A stretch of 64,000 bases of DNA from Clostridia bacterium. GTDB lineage: Bacteria > Bacillota > Clostridia > Lachnospirales > Lachnospiraceae. This document shows positions 16,110-23,928 of this stretch, piece after piece. The position numbers and the translations under genes were made by a program. Position 1 is the stretch's first letter. Every line of letters starts with the position of its first letter. The notes beneath the pieces were generated by a model. The model was not told the DNA's origin, did not search any database, and was given only the letters and a program-made list of their open reading frames with translations. Location: NCBI GenBank assembly GCA_009929615.1, contig SAAB01000010.1, forward strand, positions 20,195-84,194, in the 5' to 3' direction.

Positions 16110-18746
16110 CTACGGTCGATGTGTAATACTCATCGTCTTTCCATTTTTTGATAAATTCTCCGGGGCTTTGTTATGGGACAGTTCAAAACGTCCATCGGTA
16201 CCAATATCAACCGCCACACCATTCTCTTTAATCTCTTTTTCAACCCATTGATATTCCAATGGAATTCCCAGTTCACTATACTGACTGACAGATACAGAGC
16301 CTCCCTGAATCAGATTTTCAGCAATAAAGTTATCAATTTTCTGGGTTGTCGTAGTATCCGTCCAGGCTGCATCTGCTCTGGCTGTCGTGGATTTTTCTCT
16401 CTGCTGAAGTCCTAATGTGACTTCAATATTTGATAAATCATCCTGATAATGAGCAGCTTTCCATATCTTTTTCCATGCGACTGTCGTCTGACCGGTAATA
16501 CGGTTTGCAATAATTCCATCATCATATATCGAACGGTCACCCGGATCATCGTTTCTGTCCTGTTCTACAATATCCGTGACAGTACCGCTCTTTTCCGGAT
16601 ACTCAGTATAGGACTGTAAATGTACCTGCTCATAAATGCCTGCATTTGTTCCTGACAGGCTCTCCAGTGTCAGGTATCTATATAAATAGCCTTCCGGGTC
16701 ATACTTATCCAGATTCTCCAGCTTACACGGAACAATGTTGCTTGCCTTGCCCACTGAAATTGAGATATTATTATTCGCAGCATCTGTAACCTGTGCAGCT
16801 TCTTTGTAACTGGAACCAACACCCTCAATGGTATATCTCCAAAGATAAAGGGTTGAATCCGGACGTTCTACACTTCCATCATCCAGCCATACTTTTGTTG
16901 CCGAATAGTCTGTCTTTCCCATGATTGTCAGGATTAAACTTCCACCATCATGGCACTCTGTGATATTACTTCCGAAGTTTGTACTGTTTTTATTATCATA
17001 AGAAGGTTTATAATAATCGCCGTTATCCTTATCTTCAATAAGTTTATCTCCTGTCGCCTGCAGATAATAAACGATTTCCACCTTGTCATCGTTAAACTCA
17101 GGAAGATTCTTTAACCTTACCGTATAGGTGCCGTCTCCATTTGCTGCACCAGCTTTATCATACTCAACAGGATAATCCGTACTATTTAAAACCTTATTTG
17201 TCAAACCACTTAATGGGCCAAAATCTATGGTGTTCGCTCCAACTTTTCCCCAGAGATGAATCTCTGCCGCAAATGCCTCCACATCTCTGTCTGTAATGCC
17301 ATCTTTAACATCCACGATAAAAGAGGAATTATCCTTCTCACGGTTAATCCAAACATTACTATATCCATCTTGTGTCTCTTTATATTCCGGCTTCAGATAG
17401 TTCGTTCCCGCCGTTGCCGTCTGATTCAATTCCCATGTGACATCTACCGCCGGCGCCTCACCTACAGCTACTTTTGTCGGCACATTTAACAGATAAGCAT
17501 CATAGGTTCCTGTACCCTGCTGTTTCACAAAGTCCTTATACTTATCCTCCGTAATACCAAGATATGTAAGTGCATTTTCCTTATTATATGTATATGTATT
17601 CTCACCAATAGTAAATTTTGCTTCTAAAGTAACTGCCGGATGGGCATCTGTATTATCCAGCCAGAAAATGTTGATCGGCTTATCTTCATAGGCCGATGGT
17701 ACAGCTGTCGCTGCTCTGCCGGCTGCAAAAAGCATCGGTGTATCACTGTTGCTCTGGGATTCACTATATATAAACTCCGCTGCTGCTGTGTCTCCGTTAA
17801 TATCTATGCCTTCAGTCTTGGGAAGAAATCCCTCAACAGCTGTTGGCTGAATTCTGTAAAATGCCTGACTGCCATCAGCACTCGTTGTAAAAAGCCCTTT
17901 AACCGAATAATTCCACTTCTCAGAATCTTCGTCATCCTGGGCATAATCTATCTTGTAGGTTTCATATTTTTCGCCATCACCCTGTCTTACAATGATAAAC
18001 TGTTTAGCAAAATAAGCTTCCATCTCAGGATGAACTGCATCTTCGCTAGTGGTCTTCCAGGAAATAGAACCGCTTACCTGATAGGCTGGCAAAGTATTTT
18101 CAAAAGTCTTTTCACCTTCAAGCTTGGTTTCATCATCGCCGGCGACCAGCTTCACTTCTTCTAAAGTCTTCTCATATCCCGCCGGGGCTTCTTCTTTCAC
18201 CGTATAAGTTATAGGTGTTACGCCATCCTCCTGCATCACAGGAAGCTTCTTTATATTATAGGTATATATCTGAGCCTCTTCGGTCTCTTCCGGCACTGAA
18301 GACTCAAGTTCCATCTCAGGCTGTACTTCCATCTTCTCACCATCTGCATAGATGGTCAAAAATGCTTCAGGATGTTCCTCGTCAAACCGCCGCTGGGACA
18401 GGTCACTTTCATCCGTCCATGATACCTTTATCTGACCGGTCTTTTCTGTTATTTCCACCGGTGGCTCCGTATCTTCCTCTATAGACTCTGTCGTTGTTTC
18501 TTTCGATTCAACCGTTTCTGTCGGTTCTTCACTTTCCACCGGCTCCGTATCTGTTTCAGATTCCGTCTCAGATTCTGTGGTTGGCTCCACCGACTCATAG
18601 GTCTGGACAGTCTCCTCCTGTGTTTCTATATCTAAGGTTTCAGCACTTTCCATTCCTTCTGCAAAAGCAGTTGCCGGCATAGATGTTACACTTACTGCCG
18701 CACATACAACGAGTGCTAAAGCTCTTTTTAAAAATCCTTTTTTCAT
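16110..18746 (-). CDS. giant Cna-B repeat surface protein, N-terminal fragment with signal peptide
   Basis: An 878-residue product exported by a signal peptide (MKKGFLKRALALVVCAAVSV, cleavage near TAFAEG). A Glu/Thr/Ser-rich spacer spans residues about 32-110, followed by some six Cna-B-like domains, for example ATKVWLDDGSVERP and the E-box ITYTVKEEAPAGYE. The start is the second of two ATGs. AGGAGG directly abuts the first ATG (18755), whereas it stands 9 bases before the one at 18746. The last 20 or so codons are out of register: the frame stops at 16110, while the sequence continuing the domain (KKWKDDEYYTSTVETT) is in the -1 frame. The two parts together would encode roughly 3840 residues, covering 11.5 kb. 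A sequencing error, a true mutation or slippage at the A6 run (16144-16149) or C4 run (16162-16165) are all possible. Confidence 0.85.
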   Translation of the reverse strand: MKKGFLKRALALVVCAAVSVTSMPATAFAEGMESAETLDIETQEETVQTYESVEPTTESETESETDTEPVESEEPTETVESKETTTESIEEDTEPPVEITEKTGQIKVSWTDESDLSQRRFDEEHPEAFLTIYADGEKMEVQPEMELESSVPEETEEAQIYTYNIKKLPVMQEDGVTPITYTVKEEAPAGYEKTLEEVKLVAGDDETKLEGEKTFENTLPAYQVSGSISWKTTSEDAVHPEMEAYFAKQFIIVRQGDGEKYETYKIDYAQDDEDSEKWNYSVKGLFTTSADGSQAFYRIQPTAVEGFLPKTEGIDINGDTAAAEFIYSESQSNSDTPMLFAAGRAATAVPSAYEDKPINIFWLDNTDAHPAVTLEAKFTIGENTYTYNKENALTYLGITEDKYKDFVKQQGTGTYDAYLLNVPTKVAVGEAPAVDVTWELNQTATAGTNYLKPEYKETQDGYSNVWINREKDNSSFIVDVKDGITDRDVEAFAAEIHLWGKVGANTIDFGPLSGLTNKVLNSTDYPVEYDKAGAANGDGTYTVRLKNLPEFNDDKVEIVYYLQATGDKLIEDKDNGDYYKPSYDNKNSTNFGSNITECHDGGSLILTIMGKTDYSATKVWLDDGSVERPDSTLYLWRYTIEGVGSSYKEAAQVTDAANNNISISVGKASNIVPCKLENLDKYDPEGYLYRYLTLESLSGTNAGIYEQVHLQSYTEYPEKSGTVTDIVEQDRNDDPGDRSIYDDGIIANRITGQTTVAWKKIWKAAHYQDDLSNIEVTLGLQQREKSTTARADAAWTDTTTTQKIDNFIAENLIQGGSVSVSQYSELGIPLEYQWVEKEIKENGVAVDIGTDGRFELSHNKAPENLSKNGKTMSITHRP

Positions 18747-18938
18747 ATTTATCATCCTCCTGATACTTCAACTTACAGTTTAGCACAAAATATAACATTG
18801 TTAAACAATTTATCGAAAAATTAACACAATATCTGCCATTTATTCCCAGCCCCTCCTATGGTATACTGAATTAAAGCAGATATTGAATGAATTCACCTCG
18901 GTGTGCTCATAAAAACTATTTTAAAAGGGGAAGATACT

Positions 18939-19625
18939 ATGAAAAAAAGAATGTTACTGATGACGGCTCTCACAGTCGCTTGTCTGGTTCTGACAGCCTG
19001 CAGTTCCGGCGTCAAACAAGAGGATTACGAGTCTGTAAAGACTGAACTTTCTGAAGCCAATTCCGACAAAGAATCATTGGAAGCTGACTTAAAGGATGTA
19101 AAGAAAGAGTATGAATCCTACAAAGAAAAAATGTCACCTTATGAAGAAATCGAGAAAGCTGATGCAGAAGCCCGCTTAAAAGAAATCGAAGAATCTAAGG
19201 CCGCCGAATCCACGGCAAAGGCTGAGTCTGAAGCTGCTGAATCCACTGCAAAAGCTGAATCTGAAGCTGCCGAATCTGCGGCAAAAGCCGAGTCTGAAAG
19301 TATTGCCGCTGCCGAAGCCGCTGCAAAGGCTTCAGCAACCACCGAACAGAAGAACGCATTAAACAAAGCTGCCGATTACCTGGACTTCACAGCCTTTTCC
19401 CATGATGGCCTTGTTGACCAACTGGAATATGAAGGCTTTTCAACAGAAGCTTCCATCTATGCTGCCGACAACTGCGGTGCCGACTGGAATGCCCAGGCCG
19501 CAAAGAAAGCCCAGTCTTATATGGACTACTCGTCTTTCTCCCGTTCGGGTTTGATTGACCAGTTATTATATGAAGGCTTTACACAGGAGCAGGCCGAATA
19601 TGGAGTCACTGCTGTTGGCTATTAA
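18939..19625 (+). CDS. lipoprotein with two Ltp (host cell surface-exposed lipoprotein) domains
   Basis: A 228-residue exported lipoprotein. The signal peptide MKKRMLLMTALTVACLVL is followed by lipobox LTAC, the Cys being about residue 22. A coiled, highly charged region follows (residues about 25-80). Next comes an Ala/Glu/Ser repeat, AAESTAKAESE, in about three near-identical copies, which is also visible as DNA repeats. The C-terminal 90 residues hold two tandem Ltp-type helical repeats (SFSRSGLIDQLLYEGFTQEQ, FSHDGLVDQLEYEGFSTEA). This domain is known from streptococcal phage superinfection-exclusion lipoproteins and from many surface lipoproteins of unknown role. I start at the ATG at 18939 because AAGGGG precedes it. 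It is a single-gene unit on the opposite strand to its neighbours. Confidence 0.85.
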   Translation: MKKRMLLMTALTVACLVLTACSSGVKQEDYESVKTELSEANSDKESLEADLKDVKKEYESYKEKMSPYEEIEKADAEARLKEIEESKAAESTAKAESEAAESTAKAESEAAESAAKAESESIAAAEAAAKASATTEQKNALNKAADYLDFTAFSHDGLVDQLEYEGFSTEASIYAADNCGADWNAQAAKKAQSYMDYSSFSRSGLIDQLLYEGFTQEQAEYGVTAVGY

Positions 19626-19630
19626 AACAA

Positions 19631-19660
19631 CAAAAACCCCTGATCTCAGGGGTTTTCTTA
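19631..19660. terminator. bidirectional terminator after the Ltp lipoprotein
   Basis: AAAACCCCTG / CAGGGGTTTT stem with a 4-base loop and T tract on the plus strand. The minus strand also ends in TTTTTG, so it serves the convergent acetyltransferase gene too. Confidence 0.88.
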
Positions 19661-19677
19661 AATTCCAGCTTCAATCC

Positions 19678-20283
19678 TTAAAATACGATATCGTCTGTCT
19701 TGATTTTATCCGATTCTGTAACTTTCCTTAGAACTTTGCAAGGGCTTCCTGCGGCAACCACACCGGCAGGAATATCTTTACCAACGACACTTCCTGCACC
19801 AATAATGCTCCCTTTGCCTATGGTAACGCCTCCGCATACCACTGCATTCGCCCCAATCCATACATCATCCTCAATCCAGATGGGTTTGGATGTACTTATT
19901 CCTTTTGCCCTCTGCCCGGCATCCACCGAATGACCGGCACATGCAATGCAGACGCCTGGACCGATAAATACATTTTTCCCGATATCCACCGGGGAGGTAT
20001 CCAGTATGACACAGTTATAATTTATCACTGTTAAACCGTGGGTATGGATATTAAAACCATAATCACACCGGAATGCCGGTTCTATAAAAGTCAGTTCTGT
20101 GCAGCTTCCCAGCAGCTCCTTTAAAATAGCTTTCCTTTTTTCTCCCGCATCCGGTGGTGTCTGATTATACTCCCAGCATAATCTCTGGGCATCAGCCTTT
20201 AAGTCCCCCGGCACATTTAAGTTATTACTGTTGTATTCTTTATTTCCTTTAATAATATTGATAATATCTGTACGTTCTTTCAT
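19678..20283 (-). CDS. sugar O-acetyltransferase, LacA/Maa type
   Basis: Transfers acetyl from acetyl-CoA to a sugar hydroxyl in the cytoplasm. The maltose and galactoside acetyltransferases are the characterised relatives, but the substrate here is unknown. The 201-residue product has the usual N-terminal helical cap (residues 1-60) followed by a left-handed beta helix of hexapeptide repeats (residues about 75-190). It carries the catalytic histidine in ACAGHSVD (His118) and the late DDVWIGANAVVCGGVTIGKG run that closes over CoA. The ATG at 20283 has GGGAG upstream. It is transcribed alone toward the lipoprotein terminator. I withhold a symbol because lacA and maa cannot be told apart by reading. 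Confidence 0.88.
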   Translation of the reverse strand: MKERTDIINIIKGNKEYNSNNLNVPGDLKADAQRLCWEYNQTPPDAGEKRKAILKELLGSCTELTFIEPAFRCDYGFNIHTHGLTVINYNCVILDTSPVDIGKNVFIGPGVCIACAGHSVDAGQRAKGISTSKPIWIEDDVWIGANAVVCGGVTIGKGSIIGAGSVVGKDIPAGVVAAGSPCKVLRKVTESDKIKTDDIVF

Positions 20284-20313
20284 TATATTCTCCCATCAAA
20301 CTCTATATCTCAT

Positions 20314-20358
20314 AAAAAAAGGTTCGAGCCCTCGTAAATCAAGGAATCCGAACCTTTT
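20314..20358 (-). terminator. terminator of the tRNA cluster after tRNA-Leu
   Basis: AAAAGGTTCG / CGAACCTTTTTTT stem with a longer internal part on the minus strand, immediately past the 3' end of tRNA-Leu. Confidence 0.8.
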
Positions 20359-20360
20359 AC

Positions 20361-20440
20361 TGCGGATAACAGGAATCGAACCTGCACGGTCTCCCACTAG
20401 ATCCTAAGTCTAGCGCGTCTGCCAGTTCCGCCATATCCGC
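20361..20440 (-). tRNA. tRNA-Leu (anticodon TAG)
   Basis: Minus-strand cloverleaf with acceptor GCGGATA / TATCCGC, anticodon stem CTAGA-TCTAG around loop CTTAGGA, and a class II variable arm. T arm GGTTCGATTCC is present. CCA is not encoded. It is last in a cluster of seven tRNAs. Confidence 0.92.
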
Positions 20441-20455
20441 CTGTTATAATATATG

Positions 20456-20482
20456 GAAAAACCGGTATCATAAGATACCGGT
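20456..20482 (-). terminator. terminator-like hairpin inside the tRNA cluster
   Basis: Perfect 9-bp stem ACCGGTATC / GATACCGGT with a 4-base loop, then TTTTT on the minus strand. It lies between tRNA-Lys and tRNA-Leu, so some transcripts may end before tRNA-Leu, or it may be a processing hairpin. Confidence 0.65.
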
Positions 20483-20486
20483 CTAC

Positions 20487-20559
20487 TGAGGCATCGGGGA
20501 TTCGAACCCCGGACAACTTGATTAAAAGTCAAGTGCTCTACCGACTGAGCTAATACCCC
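20487..20559 (-). tRNA. tRNA-Lys (anticodon TTT)
   Basis: Acceptor GGGGTAT / ATGCCTC, D arm GCTCAGTCGGTAGAGC, anticodon loop CTTTTAA in stem CTTGA-TCAAG, and T loop GGGTTCGAATCCC. Discriminator base is A. Confidence 0.93.
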
Positions 20560-20626
20560 ATGGTGTTTTGTAAGTTCAAAACAATCATGTGAACATGCCT
20601 TTGCACAACTGCGATGACTGCTCCAA

Positions 20627-20699
20627 CTGGGCTAGTTGGATTCGAACCAACGTAATGCAGGAGTCAAAGTCCTGTGCCTTACCGCTTGGCGATAGCCCA
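20627..20699 (-). tRNA. tRNA-Gln (anticodon TTG)
   Basis: Acceptor TGGGCTA / TAGCCCA with a weak first pair and discriminator G, both typical of tRNA-Gln. The anticodon loop is CTTTGAC in stem CAGGA-TCCTG. Confidence 0.92.
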
Positions 20700-20722
20700 A
20701 TAATAGTAACCTCACGGTATCA

Positions 20723-20797
20723 GGTGGATACAGGGATTCGAACCCTGGGCCTCCAGAGCCACAATCTGGCGCGCTAACCAACTGCGCTATACCCACC
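20723..20797 (-). tRNA. tRNA-His (anticodon GTG)
   Basis: Anticodon loop TTGTGGC in stem CCAGA-TCTGG. The extra 5' G (G-1) opposite C73, the identity mark of tRNA-His, is encoded at 20797/20723. Confidence 0.93.
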
Positions 20798-20808
20798 ATA
20801 AATATAAA

Positions 20809-20882
<74 letters not shown>

Positions 20883-20892
20883 ATAGTGTTAA

Positions 20893-20920
20893 TAAAAATG
20901 TGGAGTCTATCGAGCTCCAC
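20893..20920 (-). terminator. terminator-like hairpin between tRNA-Gly and tRNA-Arg
   Basis: GTGGAG / CTCCAC stem with a 9-base loop followed on the minus strand by ATTTTTATT. It is the second such hairpin inside the tRNA cluster. Confidence 0.5.
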
Positions 20921-20922
20921 AA

Positions 20923-20993
20923 AGCGGGTGATGGGAATCGAACCCACGTATCTAGCTTGGAAGGCTAGTGTTCTACCATTGAACTACACCCGC
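20923..20993 (-). tRNA. tRNA-Gly (anticodon TCC)
   Basis: Acceptor GCGGGTG / CACCCGC, short D loop TTCAATGGTAGAA, anticodon loop CTTCCAA in stem CTAGC-GCTAG. The T discriminator is normal for tRNA-Gly. Confidence 0.93.
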
Positions 20994-21003
20994 ACACAAA
21001 AAA

Positions 21004-21078
21004 TCGGGGTGACAGGATTCGAACCTGCGACCTCTTGATCCCAAATCAAGCGCTCTAGCCAAGCTGAGCCACACCCCG
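21004..21078 (-). tRNA. tRNA-Pro (anticodon TGG)
   Basis: Acceptor CGGGGTG / CACCCCG, anticodon loop TTTGGGA in stem CTTGA-TCAAG, discriminator A. It is the first tRNA after the cluster promoter. Confidence 0.93.
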
Positions 21079-21113
21079 AGGTAAAATCACGTTTCAACCG
21101 TGACGCAAGATAT

Positions 21114-21142
21114 ATTATATTATAGCTTAAGGTAATTGTCAA
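21114..21142 (-). promoter_or_regulatory. strong promoter of the seven-tRNA cluster
   Basis: Perfect TTGACA (21137-21142) and perfect TATAAT (21114-21119) with a 17-base spacer on the minus strand. The predicted start is about 30 bases before tRNA-Pro. Confidence 0.88.
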
Positions 21143-21203
21143 CAACAAATTTCACTTTTTTTTAACTTTGAAAAACCCTTTAAAATCAAGGCTTTGCGGG
21201 GTT

Positions 21204-21695
21204 TTAGAAGCCAGACTCTAAATAATTCAATGTGAAATGAAGTTCTCCATAGCGGTCAATATCGAGTATTACATAGGAGGGTTTTCTATTTTCCTGACGC
21301 GGATAAGAAATGCTTCCCGGATTCACCGCGATAACCTCGTCATTCAAATCGATGACAGGACGATGGGTATGTCCAAAAAGAGCAATATCACATCCATGTT
21401 CCATAGCCACTTCTTTAATACGCATCGTGTCATAACTCACGCCATATCTATGACCGTGAGTCATAAAAACCTTGTGCTTACCCAGAAGAACGATTTTTTC
21501 TGCCGGAACTGACGTAAAGAAATCATTATTACCGCTGACCATATGGACAGGGCAGGGCGTAATATCCTCTATATAGCCTTCGCTGCCCTCCAAATCACCC
21601 AGATGAAACATCAAATCCAGAGGAGCAACAAGACGGAGCACTTTTTCCAGATTTCCATTTTTCCCATGTGTATCGCTGACAATTAATATTCTCAT
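21204..21695 (-). CDS. YfcE/MJ0936-family metallophosphodiesterase
   Basis: A 163-residue cytoplasmic hydrolase of the calcineurin-like superfamily, using two divalent metals to cleave phosphodiesters in vitro; its physiological substrate is unclear. The full metal-binding series is visible: SDTHG, GDLEG, SGNNDF, MTHGHRYG and FGHTHRP. The start is the ATG at 21695, which overlaps the rdgB stop as ATGA and is preceded by AGAGG. A longer frame to 21794 would lie inside rdgB and has no support. It is the last gene of a coupled run (rlmL-like methyltransferase, papain-like protease, rdgB, then this gene). The rdgB-yfcE pairing is common in Clostridia. Confidence 0.9.
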   Translation of the reverse strand: MRILIVSDTHGKNGNLEKVLRLVAPLDLMFHLGDLEGSEGYIEDITPCPVHMVSGNNDFFTSVPAEKIVLLGKHKVFMTHGHRYGVSYDTMRIKEVAMEHGCDIALFGHTHRPVIDLNDEVIAVNPGSISYPRQENRKPSYVILDIDRYGELHFTLNYLESGF

Positions 21696-22288
21696 ACAAT
21701 CCTCTGACAAATAACTTCCTTCATTGCCCTCAGAGCCTTGCCCCGATGGCTGACTTCGTTTTTCTGTTCTGATGACAGCTGCGCTGTCGTACATCCATAC
21801 TCCGGCACATAAAAGATAGGGTCATAGCCAAAGCCATTCTCCCCTGCTGCTTCATAGCCAATCTGTCCCTCTATCGTACCCCGGCGGGTTTCTTCAGTTC
21901 CATCTGAAAATGCCGCTGCAATCGCACATACAAACCGGGCAGAACGTGCATCCCCTTCCAGGCCGGAAAGACGCTCAATAATATTCGCATTTTTTATATC
22001 ATATGAAGTATCCTCACCCATATATCTGGCAGAATAGATTCCCGGTTCTTTATTCAGTGCATCCACTTCCAGCCCCGAATCATCCGCCAGTGTTGTACAT
22101 CCACTCAGGTCCCGAATCGTCCGGGCCTTAATCAGTGCATTCTCTTCAAAAGTCTTTCCATCTTCTACAATATCTGCTGAAATTCCAGCTTCTTTCATAG
22201 AGAGGACTTCAACATCCAAATCCTTTAAAATCTCTCTGATTTCCTTCATCTTGCCTTCGTTCGAAGTGGCAAAAATAATTCTATCCAT
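21692..22288 (-). CDS. rdgB: RdgB/HAM1 dITP/XTP pyrophosphatase
   Basis: House-cleaning enzyme that hydrolyses dITP, ITP and XTP to monophosphates, keeping deaminated purines out of DNA and RNA. The 198-residue product begins with the family signature FATSNEGKMKEI and contains the metal and substrate motifs TLADDSGLEVDAL and GENGFGYDPIFYVPEYG, ending with EKNEVSHRGKALR. The length is normal for the family. The start at 22288 has GAGGAG upstream and lies 8 bases inside the end of the protease gene. The 3' end overlaps the next start by ATGA, so translation is probably coupled. Confidence 0.95.
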   Translation of the reverse strand: MDRIIFATSNEGKMKEIREILKDLDVEVLSMKEAGISADIVEDGKTFEENALIKARTIRDLSGCTTLADDSGLEVDALNKEPGIYSARYMGEDTSYDIKNANIIERLSGLEGDARSARFVCAIAAAFSDGTEETRRGTIEGQIGYEAAGENGFGYDPIFYVPEYGCTTAQLSSEQKNEVSHRGKALRAMKEVICQRIV

Positions 22289-23927
22289 TGGAATTCTCCT
22301 CCTGATTCGTAAATGCTTTCAAACATATATTGCACGCATACTCTGATTCCGCAGATACCCAGTTTTTACCATCATAGCTGACATATCCTTCACCGTCGCT
22401 GATATCTACGCCACTGGTTAAATCCGAAGCCTGATACTCAATCGCTATGGGCCGTTCGCTTCCCTCTGTCTTTATATTGACCATAACTGCAAACCGGCTC
22501 CCGGCTTCTGCCGGCAATCCCTGTGGTATATCCACTGTATAATATCCACCATGTTCCAGATAACCGCTTCCCATATACACCGCCCGGTTTAAATCTTCAC
22601 TTTCCGAATAATTCATAACCGTATATATATCATAAGAAGTATGGTCATCCACAGCGTAAAAGCTGAGTGCCTTTAATGTTTCATTCTGCTCTGCACTGTA
22701 AATGCTGGCAAACCATGCAGATTCTGATTTATAACCAAGGGTCCCGACCCAGCCAAGTAAATCGGACTGATAAATCTTATCGTAATTATCTGTATTATCC
22801 AAACGGGTATAGGCCATACTGCCTGTTCCCAGGTTGGAATCCTCATAGGATACATAAAAATATCCATCCATTCCAAAATCGCTGCCCCAGCTGTTCCGAC
22901 ACACAAAAGCGCCATCCTTCTCCGGAAGCTGGTTAAAATTCTCCCTGCTGTAATGGTCGTCCCATCCCACAATGACAATGTCGTGATTCGGAGTCATATC
23001 CCCACTATAGTAGTAGGCCGCATTCTCCGGTTCATAGTCTTCTGAAACATCCCATTCATTCTCGATGGACATATATAAAGAACTCTCCACAGCACCATAA
23101 TTCATAACCATGGATTTAATCTCATCCAGATTCTTTTCATCAATACGTCTGGCTTCCTGAAGATGTTTGACCGCTGTAAGGGATTCATCCGTCATACCAT
23201 CTCCATAAGGGTCATCATATTCCAAAACAGGGCCTTTCCATGAGGCCAGATATGCCAGCGACATATTATAATCTCCGCCTTCTGTCGGTGAGATGTTAAA
23301 TCCACTGTTCATCGTCATGTGGTCAACAGAAAAATCCAGCACTTCATTTGAAAGAGAAGCTTCAAGCGCTGCCGTAGCTGCAAAGGCCCAACAGGTTCCA
23401 AAAGTCCCCTGGCTCTCTACCTCATTAAGATTAAGTATGATTCTTGAATCGTAATTTTCCGGCAGAACCTCAGGGTTCAATGAAGAAAGAACCGCCTGGT
23501 ATTCCCCATCTTCCCATGTATAATCCACATCCAGGGCCTCCGCCGCCGCTGTGATATCAATTAAAACCGTATCCGGTGTTTTTTCCTCCGGAATAACAGC
23601 AATGTCCTCAAAATACCGGCCTCCTATAAGGCCTTCCCCTGCTTCGCCTAGGGTTATCGTTGTTTTAAAGCAATCTACCGCCTCTGCCAGGGGCATTAAC
23701 AGATGCATCTGCGAAGACATCTGCATATTCTTTGTATCTATATTCACTCCATCCATAGACAGAGAAAAACCTTCTTGGTTTACAGCATCTGCATGGGCTT
23801 CCACATAATAGGCTTTCAGCGATTCTGATGCCTGTCCGGCCAAATGCCGGATTTGAGGTCTGGTTAAAATAAGTCCAACCCCACAGATGACAGCAAGTAA
23901 TAGAAAATATCGCTTTACATGCTTCAA
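22281..23927 (-). CDS. exported C1 (papain-like) cysteine peptidase with lectin-like C-terminus
   Basis: A 548-residue protein anchored or secreted through an N-terminal helix (VKRYFLLLAVICGVGLIL). A segment with MPLAEAV and ITAAAEALDVDYTWEDGEY resembles a copper-amine-oxidase-like stalk domain (residues about 75-145). The papain fold follows: oxyanion Gln and catalytic Cys in ESQGTFGTCWAFAAT (Cys about 179), catalytic His in NHDIVIVGWDDHY, and Asn in CRNSWGSDFGMDGYFYVSY. The last 170 residues form a beta-rich, lectin-like domain seen in clostridial members. I choose a TTG start at 23927: AGGAGG stands 6 bases before it, right at the end of the methyltransferase gene. An upstream ATG at 23978 lies inside that gene without a site. 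Substrate unknown. Confidence 0.88.
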   Translation of the reverse strand: MKHVKRYFLLLAVICGVGLILTRPQIRHLAGQASESLKAYYVEAHADAVNQEGFSLSMDGVNIDTKNMQMSSQMHLLMPLAEAVDCFKTTITLGEAGEGLIGGRYFEDIAVIPEEKTPDTVLIDITAAAEALDVDYTWEDGEYQAVLSSLNPEVLPENYDSRIILNLNEVESQGTFGTCWAFAATAALEASLSNEVLDFSVDHMTMNSGFNISPTEGGDYNMSLAYLASWKGPVLEYDDPYGDGMTDESLTAVKHLQEARRIDEKNLDEIKSMVMNYGAVESSLYMSIENEWDVSEDYEPENAAYYYSGDMTPNHDIVIVGWDDHYSRENFNQLPEKDGAFVCRNSWGSDFGMDGYFYVSYEDSNLGTGSMAYTRLDNTDNYDKIYQSDLLGWVGTLGYKSESAWFASIYSAEQNETLKALSFYAVDDHTSYDIYTVMNYSESEDLNRAVYMGSGYLEHGGYYTVDIPQGLPAEAGSRFAVMVNIKTEGSERPIAIEYQASDLTSGVDISDGEGYVSYDGKNWVSAESEYACNICLKAFTNQEENSNG

Positions 23928-23928
23928 C

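Noticed and set aside
16110..16170. Programmed -1 frameshifting at A AAA AAT as the normal way to make the giant protein
   Set aside because: The heptamer fits, but I see no clear stimulatory pseudoknot, and such recoding is not known for this protein type. A simple frameshift or sequence error is more likely.
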